Source: Pisolithus tinctorius
Lineage: Eukaryota; Basidiomycota; Agaricomycetes; Boletales; Pisolithaceae
DNA length: 64,000 nt
Direction: 5' to 3'
Assembly: GCA_024663395.1 (NCBI GenBank)
Contig: JANFAH010000023.1
Span: forward strand, 310,001-374,000
Shown here: positions 21,629 through 31,977 of the stretch, one piece after another
Numbering within the stretch: position 1 is the stretch's first letter
Layout: each line of letters starts with the position of its first letter
Notes under the pieces: model-generated
Seen by the model: the letters and a program-made list of their open reading frames with translations, nothing else
The model's database searches: none
What the model was told of the DNA's origin: nothing
Made by a program: the position numbers and the translations under genes

Positions 21629-24600
21629 CCCGGGTAAAAAGTCAAAGGCAACAGACAGGAAGAAAAAGAAGAAGAAGTGTCTCTATGCCCCCTGTGGCAA
21701 AACTGGACATACAGAGGATGAATGCTACAAAAAGAAGGCAGACAAAGCAGCCAAAGCTGCAACCCAGGGATCTGCACAAGGGAGCAAGGATAAATCCAAG
21801 GAAAAAACAGAGTTAACAGCCAAGGTCGCAACTGTTGCAGAAGAGGATAGTGGACCTCTTCACCTATTCATGGCACGCACTCGCCCTGAGACCAGTGCAT
21901 CAGAGTGGGTAGTCGACTCCGGTGCCTCAGCACACATGTGCTGCCAACGCTCGTGGTTTGCAACATTCAGTAAACTGTCACCCTCGCAACCAGTGATTGT
22001 CGGTGATGGCAGAACCATACAAGCTATTGGGAAAGGGAGAATCGAAGTCTCCATGCATCTTGAGGATGGCCGCACAAGTGGAACAATCCTCTGAGACATC
22101 TACTATGTCCCAGACCTGGACACAAACCTTGTGTCAGTGCCCGCACTAGCCTCGAAGGGACTTCTAGTCACCTTTGGAGAGCAGGAGTGTAGGGTGCACA
22201 TCGATGGCAAGGTTGTAGCTCTGGCTACTAAACGAAAGTCCCTCTACATACTCGAAGCAAGCATCGTATCTGGCAGTCATTCTGCATACATTGTCAGTAC
22301 GCCTGATGCGCTAAATCCAAATGAACCTTTCACTGCTCTCACCTCACGCACAACGACATCTAAGGCTACACTAACCACCTGGCATCGTCGACTCGGACAT
22401 GCAAACATCAGAAATGTCCTAAGACTATCTGAGAGTGGCATGGTGTCTGGGATGGAACTGACAGGACCGAAGGAGCACAACATGACTTCGTGCAAGGCCT
22501 GCCATGATGGCAAACAACATCGGGAACCTGTTCCATTGAAGTCAGCTGTGGAAAGCCCGAGTGTACTGCACAGAACTTACACAGATGTGTGCAGGCCTAT
22601 GGAGACTGCAGGGCGATCTGGCCACCAGTACTTCGTAACATTCATTGACGGACACTCACACCATCTGGTGGTTAAGTTAATCAAGTTGAAGGACGAAGTC
22701 TTTGGACTAACCAAGGAGTACTTTGCTAGAGCTGAAGCAGAAACTGGACATCGCCCTAACTATCTTCGAAGCGATGGTGGTGGAGAATACAGCTCGAATG
22801 CATTTGAAGCCTATCTGAAGTCAAAAGGCATACATCATGAGAAGACGAATGCCTACACACCACAGGAAAATGGTGTAGCGGAACGGATGAACCAAACACT
22901 TGTTGAGTCTGCATGAGCTATGCTCAGCGATGCCAGTCTGCCCAACAAATATTGGGGGGACACCATACTGCATGCAGCGCACATAATAAATAGACTACCG
23001 ACTAAAGCGCTCAAGCAAAGCATAACCCCCTATGAGGCATACACTGGGAACAAGCCATCAATCACCCATCTTCGAATTTTTGGATGCATGGCACATGTCC
23101 ACGTTCCGGAGGAGAAGCGTCAAAAGCTGGATGTTAAGTCCCTTGAGTGCACACTCTTTGGATACTCAGAGAATAAAAAGGCGTACCTGTGTGTACATCA
23201 GTCCACCGGGCGAATTGTCAAAACACATGATGCTGTCTTCGATGAAGGGGACAGCACAGACGTGTCTCGAGTCCAGATAGACATGGTAACTAGGGAAACA
23301 AGGCATGTAACGCCTACAGTTCACGCACAAGGGATGCGAAGGGTGATTGACTTACCAGAGAGCAAAACAACCCCAGATGAACCTGGAAACGAGTCAGATG
23401 GAGGAAATATTGAAGGACACACCTGGGACAGTCAAAACGACGAGACGGCGATCGACGATGGCTCGCAGATTGCTGACGATCACAGCTGCTCAACGCTCGA
23501 GCCTAAAACTCACACTAAAACAGAGAAAACCGTTAGTGGGTCAAACCATGAGCAGAATGATGAGGTACGGACCTCAGAATGTCGACGCCAAGTGCCATCA
23601 GTGGCCATTCATCGCTCTGGAGCGACGCCTGGGCCCCCCAGTCCCTATCCAATCCCTATCCCCCCTCTGGGGCTTCGAAGGTCATCCTGAGCCAAAAAAG
23701 CGCCTATTCGAGACGACGATCAACGCTATTTCATCAATGCATATCAAAAACATAGCTTACCGTCTGTGGAGGATGTAGTGGCAGAGGGTGAGGGTGCTGA
23801 GACAGAGGCGAGCGCGTGAGAAGGTGTGGCAACGGTGAGGCAGAGTGGTGATGACCCAGAAAGGGAAGAAGTTACCACGTACCAAACAAACACAATCTGC
23901 GATGACGAACCTACGACGTTCACAGAGGCGATGCATCGTGCTGATGCTGACCGCTGGTATGCAGCGATGGCTGATGAATTAGCAACGTTTCGCGCTATAG
24001 GATTGTACGAGGAGGTACCACACCCACCTGACAGAAAGATTATAGATTCGAAATGGGTCTACAAGATAAAGCGAGGCCCTACAGGTGACATTGATAAGTA
24101 CAAAGCCCAACTCGTTGCAAAGGGATTCACGCAGGTCCATGGAATTGATTATACGGAGACGTTCACGCCCATAGCTAAGTTCTCTACCATCAGAACCCTA
24201 CTCGCCCTTGCTGCTAAGTTTGATCTGGAGATCCACCAGATGGATGTAAAGTCTGCCTTTCTAAATGGCAAACTCGAGGAGGAAATATACCTCCGCCCTC
24301 CTCCTGGCTTCTGAGACTCAAGCGACATCGTTTGGTGTCTCTATCGCACGCTCTATGGACTGAAACAGGCTCCTAAAGCCTGGTACAATCGACTACGAGA
24401 AGTTTTTGAATCTCTCAGGTTCACGCGCAGTGACGCTGATCACAGTCTTTTCTACAAAGACGAAAATGGGATTTTAATTATAGTTGCTGTCTACGTCGAC
24501 GACAAACTAATCCTCTCAAAGAGCCGTGAGGCCATTGACCACCTCAAAGTCCAGCTATCAGCTGAGTATGACCTCTCTGACTTAGGCGAGGCTCGGTGGA

Positions 24601-25442
24601 TCCTTGGTATGGAGATTATACAAGATCGTGACAAGGGAACCATAGAATTGTCTCAGCGTCACTATATAGGGCTCATTCTCGAGCATATGGGCATGCAGGA
24701 TGGCCATACAGTGTCCACGCCCATCGAGCAGAACTTAAAATTAGAGAAACTCAATGCCCCTGCCTATGACCTGCATGCATACCAAAGCGCTCTTGGAGCG
24801 CTGATGTATGCTATGCTGGCTACCCGACCAGATCTCGCATTTGCTGTGGGCATGCTTAGCAGGCATGCAGCTACCCCTGGCAACCAACACTGGACCGCAC
24901 TCAAACGAGTTTACAGATATCTTCGAAAAACTGTTGATGCACATTTACAGTACACGAGAGACTCTGCAAGTTCTCTTGTAGGCTACACTGATGCTGACTG
25001 GGCTGCAGATGTAAATGACCACCGTTCTGTAACTGGCTATGTCTTTACTCTGTGTGGTGGAGCAGTTAGCTGGTCATCCAAGAAACAGACCTCCGTTGCT
25101 TTGTCTAGCATGGAAGCCGAATACATGGCAGTCTTGGCAGCTGCAAAAGAAATACTTTGGCTACGAATGCTACTATGTGAACTAGATATGGATACGACCG
25201 CACAGCCCACTTCCCTCCTAGTCGACAACCAGTCTGCAATAGCCCTGACAAGCAATGCAATGTTCCACGACCACACGAAGCATATAGCTATTCGTCATCA
25301 TTTTATTCACGAGAAGGTTGAAGATGGAGAAGTGGATGTCAAGTACATTTCTATGAACGAACAGATCGCCGATGTTCTCACCAAGGGACTGTCATGCGAG
25401 AAGCATGAATGCTTTTCTCTTGGTATGGGAATTGTTTTCTAA
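21629..25442 (+). pseudogene. Copia gag zinc knuckle and pol (protease, integrase, RT, RNase H) with TGA stops
   Basis: The frame runs from the zinc knuckle CLYAPCGKTGHTEDEC through protease WVVDSGASAHMC, integrase (HHCC zinc motif near WHRRLGHANI...CKAC; core Asp in TYTDVC and YLRSDGGGEYSS, Glu in TPQENGVAERMN), then reverse transcriptase (DSKWVYKIKRG, MDVKSAFLNG, catalytic YVDDKLIL), and RNase H (GYTDADWAAD, SSMEAEYMA). It ends with TAA at 25440-25442. It is broken by TGA at 22092, 22914, 23688, 23817 and 24312, each where an Arg is expected. No TAA or TAG interrupts it. Confidence 0.93.
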
Positions 25443-25465
25443 AGACTTGCTACACTGAGGGGGTG

Positions 25466-25733
25466 TGTTGGAACATGTGTCCCCTGTGTTTATTTGCTTA
25501 CAGCGTACAAGCTTACATAATAATTCTTCGCACTTAGGCAATTAGTTTTTCCTCGTGCACCTCAGTCTTCTTACCACAGAAGCCTGAGGTATGTTTACTA
25601 TATTAACCCTACAGCTACCTTACTGATGTGCTACTATAGACCTTCTTTACAGGTTAGCTTGTTAATATTAAGTCTTCTTACCACAGAAACCTGAGACCTT
25701 CTTTGCAGTCTTAATTTCGACCTCCTCTTAAGA
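25466..25733 (+). repeat. Copia 3' LTR
   Basis: 268 bp, near-identical to 17129-17396. It is followed by the second CTATG target duplication (25734-25738), after which repeat copy G resumes. Confidence 0.93.
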
Positions 25734-26564
25734 CTATGCTCCTGTCACCCCACAGACCCCCAAAGTTTGACCCCTGTTGACATCTGACTCACCCTGTCTG
25801 CTTTTGGATGTACTATATCAGCATCAGATCAGCACTGCCTCTCTGTCATCCCACCTTGGCCTAGAAGTGATCTCTTTGAGATGTGACATGCACAGCCTCC
25901 CCCTAATGCAATTCCAGTGCACTTTCCCAGTTCCTGGCATTACTTGACTCATACTTTGACATTCTGACTGTCCTTGACTCACCTATTGCCAATACTTACC
26001 AATTTTTTGACTTTGCTTACTGATTCTTCACTTTTTGGCTTACTTATCCTTACCAATGCTCACTGATGCTTTCTAAGATGATTACCCACTGCTTACATTC
26101 CTTACTTATCAGTTACCAATCACTTACCAACTGTTTGCACCTTGTTTTCCATAGGCAATTCCCCTGTACTGTATATAAATCACTGAACTTAGATAGCTGA
26201 AAGAGAAGAAGACATCAGAGAGCCCCCCTCTTGCTTGCAATTCATCATCTCTCAGTAATTCATTCAGCAGCTTCAGTAGTTGAGACTTTATTAAGGGTCT
26301 AACTATCATCTACTTCACTTATTATCATCTATCATCAATATACTTCACTCCAAGTCCTCCCTGAGGTCAGTGCAACCTAGGACATCAAATTAAGTCATCA
26401 TCTATCCTTCTGTAGGCTGACATCAGTCTACCCCATCACAATTCTATCACATTCTTGCTCCCTCTTCATCAGGAGCACCCACAACCCTCAGCACTTGTCT
26501 TTGAGTGTTGTAGCTTGCAAAAACCACTGAAATAAAAGGTTCTACCATCTAGGTACCACATAGG

Positions 26565-26814
26565 TGTTGGAACATAAAGTGCCCCTGTGGTACTTGACCA
26601 CTGTGCGATGTTTTGGCTGCTTACATAAGCTAAAATAGCGCACCTACTTGTAGTATTTTCTACTAGTATTCCCTCAGTAGTTTGTTCACTACTGAGGGTA
26701 AGTCTGTTTATATTACAAGTATTCTACTATACTGACATCCTGTAGTAGCCTACAGGTACATTAACACACTCAGTAGTTTGTTCACTACTGAGGTAGCCTA
26801 CAGATATTTCTACA
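26565..26814 (+). repeat. Solo LTR (Copia type), 250 bp, TSD ATAGG
   Basis: It starts TGTTGGAACATAAAG and ends TATTTCTACA, flanked by ATAGG on both sides (26560-26564 and 26815-26819). It interrupts the 3' end of copy G, which reads on as CACACCACCACTC. It has no internal region, so it arose by LTR-LTR recombination. It contains two copies of the palindrome CTCAGTAGTTTGTTCACTAC plus TGAG, each able to form a hairpin. Confidence 0.9.
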
Positions 26815-26897
26815 ATAGGCACACCACCACTCACTCTTATTGTCCTTTGTGTTGGTTTTGGTTTGTTTTCACCACTGAACCACACTTTGACTCACAA

Positions 26898-27135
26898 CAG
26901 GCCCTTCTGTAATATCATTTATACCATCACAACACATGGGCAGGCCCATCCATAGTAAGATGTACCTGTCACAACATAAAGATGGGCCCTTCAATGTATA
27001 TCATTTACAGCATTGCAACACATGGATGGGCCCATCTAGTAAGATGCCCCTATGTCACAACATAAAGACAGGCCTTTCAGCAATATCATTTATATCATCA
27101 CAACATATGGACAGGCCCATCCAAAGTACAATGTA
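26898..27135. repeat. Tandem repeat, unit about 85 bp, about 2.7 copies
   Basis: Words such as CACAACATAAAGATGGGCCC and ACACATGGGCAGGCCCATCC recur about every 83-87 bp at roughly 26930, 27016 and 27100. It abuts the 3' end of the GTPase pseudogene and copy G. Confidence 0.7.
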
Positions 27136-27936
27136 CACACCCTGTTGGTGGAAACTTGCACTTATTCAACTCATATTTTATGTGTGCAAGCCACTTTCCC
27201 AGCAATTCCCTTTCCTTTTCTGCAATCTTCATCTCTGCTCCTTCCACTTCCAAGCCTTCTTCTTCAAGCTCTTCTATTGCATCCAGATCCAAGCCATCCA
27301 CCTTAGTCAACAACACCATCACAGGAACTACCCACCATGCCTGGTCAAGAGAATTTACCATGTCCTGTGTCACACTCATTGAAGAACTGCTGCTGAGCAG
27401 CAGTTATTGTCCTGCAATTCTCAGTCATGGGGATGCAGAACCTAGATTAATCAGTTGCCTTGACCTGCAGCTACCTGCAATGTAGTGCCTACCAGATAGC
27501 ATGAATATGCTCCTTCACACTCCTTGCAGCTGCACAGTCAACCACAAAGTTCTTCATGTGGTCAAACTGCTGTGCACTTCCTGCTTCAAACCTACAGGAG
27601 TCATGGAATACAAAACCCAGGTTGCTCCAAAATACCAACTCATGTTCAATGTTATGATAGCCACACTGAAAGTACTCTGCTTTGATATGAATTTCCAGTA
27701 GTCAACATGGCCACTTACTGTCAAGGTGCCCTGCACCACTCCATCCTCAATCTGAATATCATTAGACAGGTATCACTGACCCTGACATACTATACCTTGT
27801 TTCCTTTCCCATTGAAAATCTCTGGCTCATCCATAGAGTTGCAGACTCTTCAGAGGATGGTAGTTTTACCAGCATTTGCTCTGCCCATGATCAGAATCCA
27901 AAAGTGCTCAATGTTTTTCATGTATTCTTGAGCCAT
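27098..27936 (-). pseudogene. P-loop GTPase (G-domain protein) pseudogene
   Basis: Read on the minus strand it has the G1 loop IMGRANAGKTTIL (about 27890) and a switch/G3 region FVFHDSCRFEAGSAQQFD, in which the usual DxxG reads DSCR. A block FCIPMTENCRTITAAQQQFF follows, then the G4 motif MVLLTKVDGLDLDAIEE near 27310. These match a family of GTP-binding proteins expanded in agaricomycetes, which would bind GTP through G1/G3/G4. Intron relics (for example GTATAGTATGTC...GATATTCAG) remain. A stop right after the P-loop and several frame breaks inactivate it. The C-terminus runs into the 85-bp repeats. The 5' end above 27936 was not resolved. CpG is nearly absent. Confidence 0.75.
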
Positions 27937-27939
27937 CTT

Positions 27940-28555
27940 AGAATCAAGGCAATAAGAGGGTCCAGAAGATGTAGGTGCTATGTCATGGCATTAGACAGTT
28001 TGGTGTTCACCAAACATGAAAATAATACCTTGGGGAGTAGTTTCAATCTGAGCAGGAACTGGACTCAGTGCATCACCAGCAAGAATGTTAGCTTCTGTAT
28101 CACCACATCAAAGACATCATATCCTGCAGGGAAGAACAACATCATACCTGCAGTCATAACTTCAGTTGCAGCAGGGGTTAAATCACTTGCATCACTCTAG
28201 CAAGCATGACAAGAATCACCAGTTGTGAGTGACTTTCAACCACTTTTTGATACAACTGGGGGCCATGTCAATGCAAATACAATTCTGTATACTCCAAAGC
28301 CCAGATCTTAAGGTGTGCCAAGGATTAGCATGAAGTCTGTCATTGTGGAATGAGGGTAGAACAATGAGCCACAGCTTGATTGATATCAAGGTGCCCATCT
28401 CCTTACATAACCTGTGTAGCTAAGGCCTTGCAAGTTGCATTGCAACCTTGACTGCAATGGCCAATAGACTTTTATATGAGAACAATCAATGCCCAAACCT
28501 GAAGAAATCACATAAAGTTGCATGCTAGTTATTTCTTCATGTTCATGAGAGCCTA
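27940..28555. other. CpG-poor non-coding stretch
   Basis: No gene is recognised. It may contain upstream parts of the GTPase pseudogene, but no conserved motif is visible. At about 28555 the composition changes abruptly to normal CpG content. Confidence 0.4.
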
Positions 28556-29610
28556 CCTCAAACGTATCCTACATCTACAACCTCCCCTCCGTGGAACAGA
28601 TGAAGGGGTCTACAGACCACATCAGTATCCCTTTTCACGACTACCTATTGTGACAGAATGACTGCCGCCATCGGTCCTGCAGAGTCGAGTTCACGGTGGC
28701 AGAGAACTTGTGGAGTCCTCTACTCGCCTCTTGTGTAGCTCCATCGGACATTGTATCTAGCAGAGTTCGAGAGCCGTGGCATCGAATATCGACCGAGAGA
28801 CCAGAACAAGATCTGGATTTGCAACGGGATTGACTCTGTTGTTCCTTAGCGTAGATGGTCTTGCTAACGCATGGCGTCTGATTCGTTCGTTCACACTCTT
28901 TCATGCGAAACCCCGCATGTCACAGTTCAGATTGTAGAGAGTCGCTTTCGGTTCCCCTTCGACATGTAGGTATGTATAATACCCCCACAACTCGCGAGGT
29001 GTCCTGGTAATGTCCAGCTGACACCAAGCAATGCTGTGTAATTCAACGGCACATCCTCGTCGGTCAACGTATTTTCCGATCAATCACGTGCGCAAAACGA
29101 ATTGTGGGTTGGAGACGAACTTCAAGGACATGACGCTGGTAAGACACAATACGGAGGCGAAAAAATCTCGCTCGCCAGGATCTGTGATGTTGGCGAAAGA
29201 TGGTGGGTGGAGGTTTGAGAGGAACGTCGTGATTCAATTGCGATTGAGGTTGGGACAGGTAGATGGCATCTTTCCTAGCGCTCGTGTTAGGGTCATTGAG
29301 CAGGTAAAGGTCGACAGGAGGAAGAGCATACGAGTTTAGAGGGCTGATTAGGGGTAACAATTACTTATTGGTCAGTCTTATTAGACACACCCACACCGGC
29401 AAACAACCGATGAAATCACATGCACATACATAAATCAGACACAACACAAGGCAACAAGGACAGGAATAGACGGGAGATAGAAATACGAGAACTAGAGATA
29501 CCACTAGCAAATTGAATGGACATGTACACTTGCAGGTCCATCACCGAACTCTTCAACGATCCTCCTTCAACACATCCCCCATCGTCATTATTAAACTCCC
29601 CGTCGAAAGC
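28556..29610. other. Gene-poor stretch with a possible small ORF
   Basis: No recognised gene. A minus-strand frame at 29064-29360 (98 codons) has a segment RKDAIYLSQPQSQLN whose relative appears at 33685-33740 on the plus strand. The stretch therefore belongs to the inverted duplication that also carries the yop1 3' end. Whether it codes is unknown. Confidence 0.35.
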
Positions 29611-29616
29611 GACACT

Positions 29617-30448
29617 TTACTCAGCAGATGCAGTGTTTACCCGGTCTCTTAAGTCCCCCGTGAGCGTGTCAGGTGTGGCAACGGCCGTCGAGGACGCACA
29701 GGAATTGAGAAGGATAGGTTTGATCACGCGGGCGTAGGTGACATATCCGCCCTATGATTCGTGGCGATGGTTGGCGGTTAGATTTGAATGAGGCGGACGG
29801 CAACTCACCCTGAAGGCCGGCAACTGCAACCACAACAAAAACACGGTCTTAAGGACGAAATACCACGGAAGGTAGTACAGCACCACTCCCATAGCGAAGG
29901 TCTCGACGAATCCCAGAGAGGCGAAGACAACCCAGTATGTGATCCACTGCACGTCGTCTTGGTGGCCAGGGGACTCGAGGGCCTTGAGCGAGAGATAAGC
30001 CGGGAGGGCGAAACCCATGACGTAGGAGACGGGTGCGGCGAGCGGGGTTATGAGGTGAAAGATGGCGAGAAGGAGTAAGGTAGAGAGAACGAAGTAGGAT
30101 TTTGGGATTTGAGTACGGGTCTCGATAGCCGTCAGGGCTGGGTACTTCGTTAGCTGTATGAAGAGAAAGGAAACGTGGATACCGCGTGTTGGGGGGTGCG
30201 TGCCACATAACGATAGTACGAGCATATCAAGCCCGAAACAAGAGCCACAAAAAAAAGATGAGAAAGAAAAGAGTGAGCGGCGAGAGACGAAAATGCAGAA
30301 AGAATGACAGACAGACCTCCTTGTCGAGTTGGCTGGTGTAATATTTCACCTTGTTCTGTGCTTGAACGAAGACGGGATGTTGCTGCAAATTCTGTGCTGC
30401 CGACATCTGCACATATCCCCGAAGGTCATTGGCCCGGTCAGAAGACAT
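29617..30448 (-). CDS. yop1: Yop1/REEP5-family ER membrane-shaping protein
   Basis: Three exons on the minus strand: 30317-30448, 29809-30153 and 29617-29751, all with GT-AG introns in phase 0. They total 203 codons plus stop, a normal length. The protein has the TB2/DP1/HVA22 domain. After a short N-terminal helix ending YYTSQLDKE come the hairpin membrane segments (SYFVLSTLLLLAIFHLITPL and VSYVMGFALPAYLSLKALES). The signature DDVQWITYWVVFASLGFVE and LYYLPWYFVLKTVFLLWLQL follow. Yop1 wedges into and curves tubular ER, working with reticulons. The ATG at 30446-30448 fits family starts. It is transcribed divergently from ost5, 222 bp away. A partial inverted copy of its 3' end lies at 33262-33445. 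Confidence 0.93.
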
Positions 30449-30670
30449 CGACAGATCAGAGACCGACCTTGAAGAAAGAAAAAAGGGCGTAGCGATGTGA
30501 GTGGGCTGGCAGAGGTGACTGACTGCTGCGGGCAACGGAGTTGGGAGGAGGACACGAAGGCAGCGCGCGGCGAGGGCCGTTGAATATGGGATTTGATGAC
30601 ACGTGTTTGGCACTCCTCCACGCCAACCCTACGTCAGCATCACCGGAGTTCAATCAACATCATCATCATC
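30449..30670. promoter_or_regulatory. Shared divergent promoter region of yop1 and ost5
   Basis: 222 bp separate the two start codons, which point away from each other. The stretch has no competing ORF. Immediately before the ost5 ATG are four CATs (CATCATCATCATC). No clear TATA box is seen on either side. Sharing of elements is inferred from the spacing only. Confidence 0.5.
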
Positions 30671-31028
30671 ATGGACTACGCAACGATACAGGTAGGCCAG
30701 TGCTGTTTCATCCAAGGGAAACCTGCTCACGGTGGACAAAAAGACGCTCCACAACTCTCTTCCCTCGTTCTCGCCTTATGTCCCCACATCACTGCTGCCG
30801 TTCATAGCTCTCATTTTGCTGTCGTCAACATTTGCCCTTGCATTCTATTTCTCCACGTACGCATCCCGACTTTGTGCTACCAATACAACTGATTACTGAA
30901 ACTACAATGTTTCCCACAGACTTCCTAAAACCGCCCCGATTCGAGAGTTGGGCGTCGCGTTGCTCGCAAGCGTGCTGGGCGGATTTGGCGTGGTGGCACT
31001 CTTTTGTAGTGTTGGAGTGTACGTGTAG
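30671..31028 (+). CDS. ost5: Oligosaccharyltransferase subunit Ost5 (TMEM258 homolog)
   Basis: Three exons: 30671-30691, 30744-30856 and 30920-31028, with introns of 52 and 63 nt. They give 80 codons plus stop, typical of this tiny subunit. The first exon codes only MDYATIQ. The protein has two membrane segments, SLLPFIALILLSSTFALAFY and ELGVALLASVLGGFGVVALF, and ends VGVYV, like TMEM258. Ost5 belongs to the ER oligosaccharyltransferase complex that transfers the preassembled glycan to Asn in N-glycosylation. Its neighbour yop1 is also an ER membrane protein gene. Confidence 0.9.
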
Positions 31029-31970
31029 TCGTAAGCGTAGTCGTCAAAGCATCCGCACGCGCAGCAGCGGTCAATTGTTCACTCTCCAGCCGTGCTTGCA
31101 CGACACACACTTTGTCGCGGGATCGTCGGCAAGAGTTTATAGGATTGGAAGGCATGACGTACGGTATATAAAATCGTCGACCCTTCGTCCGCGCTTCGCA
31201 TCTACACGACGACAGCCGTATCAGCCAAAAGGAAACAATAACAGTATGGAAGAAAGAAGGGTCCTCGCCTGTTTTTCTTCGTAATATGCTTCCATGTACC
31301 CACACACGGGACACTTTTCCGAGACCTATTTAACACGTGAAAGTGATTAATTATGGGTACAAGGATAAGATTGCCCTGAGCCACTTGTTTCAGCGTGCGG
31401 CCGTCGCCGGGTGGCGCACAAGCGGACCGTATTAGGCACATGCACATACCTTTGGCAACACTTTTCCTTGGTGTATCTTAGTTTGCGTCATCCGCTTCTG
31501 GCGAAGAGCAGATGGGAAGGCGTCCGGATGAGAATGTGTTATGATTTCGATGTTCTCATAAGCTGTGGGCGTGATAGATGGTAGTCACGAAGCTGCTTTG
31601 TTTTGGTGGACCCACACTACGTACATGAAGCAGGCTCCAAGTGATGGCATTGTTCACATTCGACGGTGGGCGCGTCGTCCGTTGGGGCAGACAGCAGAGT
31701 CCCGCACTGGGGACAGAACAGCAGCGAGCCTGATATCGCTCTATCAGCTTCAGATCGGGATGCTCAGCAGTGCACGTGCCTATTTTGTGTGCGGGCATGG
31801 GGGAAGAAAGAAAGAGAGGGATGGATCACGTGGCGTCGATCACTTTCCATTCGCGGGATGCTGTTTTTATTCTCCTCGGATGTCCTAGGAAACGCACTGC
31901 TTTGTTCTGTCCTCGCATATAAAATTATTCGAGGCAGTCGGGTGGTGGGTCAGATAAACACACCCTCTCT
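31029..31970. other. Intergenic stretch, no gene recognised
   Basis: Frames open here are short or lie in unconvincing composition. A TATA-like ACGGTATATAAAATCG occurs at about 31162, and CTCGCATATAAAATT at about 31913 could serve the gene that follows. Confidence 0.4.
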
Positions 31971-31977
31971 GGCAGAG

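Larger units (their letters stand above)
17129..25733 (+). mobile_element. Ty1/Copia LTR retrotransposon with both LTRs, TSD CTATG
   Basis: The 268-bp LTRs (17129-17396 and 25466-25733) start TGTTGGAACATG and end CTCTTAAGA. They differ at about six positions, all transitions. Perfect 5-bp duplications CTATG flank it (17124-17128 and 25734-25738). A primer-binding-site-like GGTTATGAGCCCCG starts at 17397, and a polypurine tract ACTGAGGGGG lies just before the 3' LTR. Gene order is gag, protease, integrase, reverse transcriptase, RNase H, as in Copia. A 3.4-kb Harbinger element interrupts gag. Confidence 0.95.
16700..26896 (+). repeat. 1.86-kb family, diverged copy G (forward, 5' truncated, split by Copia and a solo LTR)
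   Basis: The left part (16700-17128) aligns with the family ORF region. The sequence resumes at 25739 after the Copia element with the CTCCTGTCACCCCACAGACC segment and continues through a TATATAAA-like box near 26172. It is split again by a solo LTR and ends CACTTTGACTCACA at 26896. It differs much more from copies A-F than they differ from each other, so it is an older subfamily. The start of the unit is missing. Confidence 0.75.

Noticed and set aside
26898..27135. Regularly spaced regulatory repeats
   Set aside because: Under three degenerate copies of an ~85-bp tandem unit next to dead sequence; nothing ties them to a promoter.
29031..29339. Plus-strand gene opposite the duplicated region
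   Set aside because: The similarity to 33.6-33.8 kb is better explained by the minus-strand frame or by non-coding duplication.
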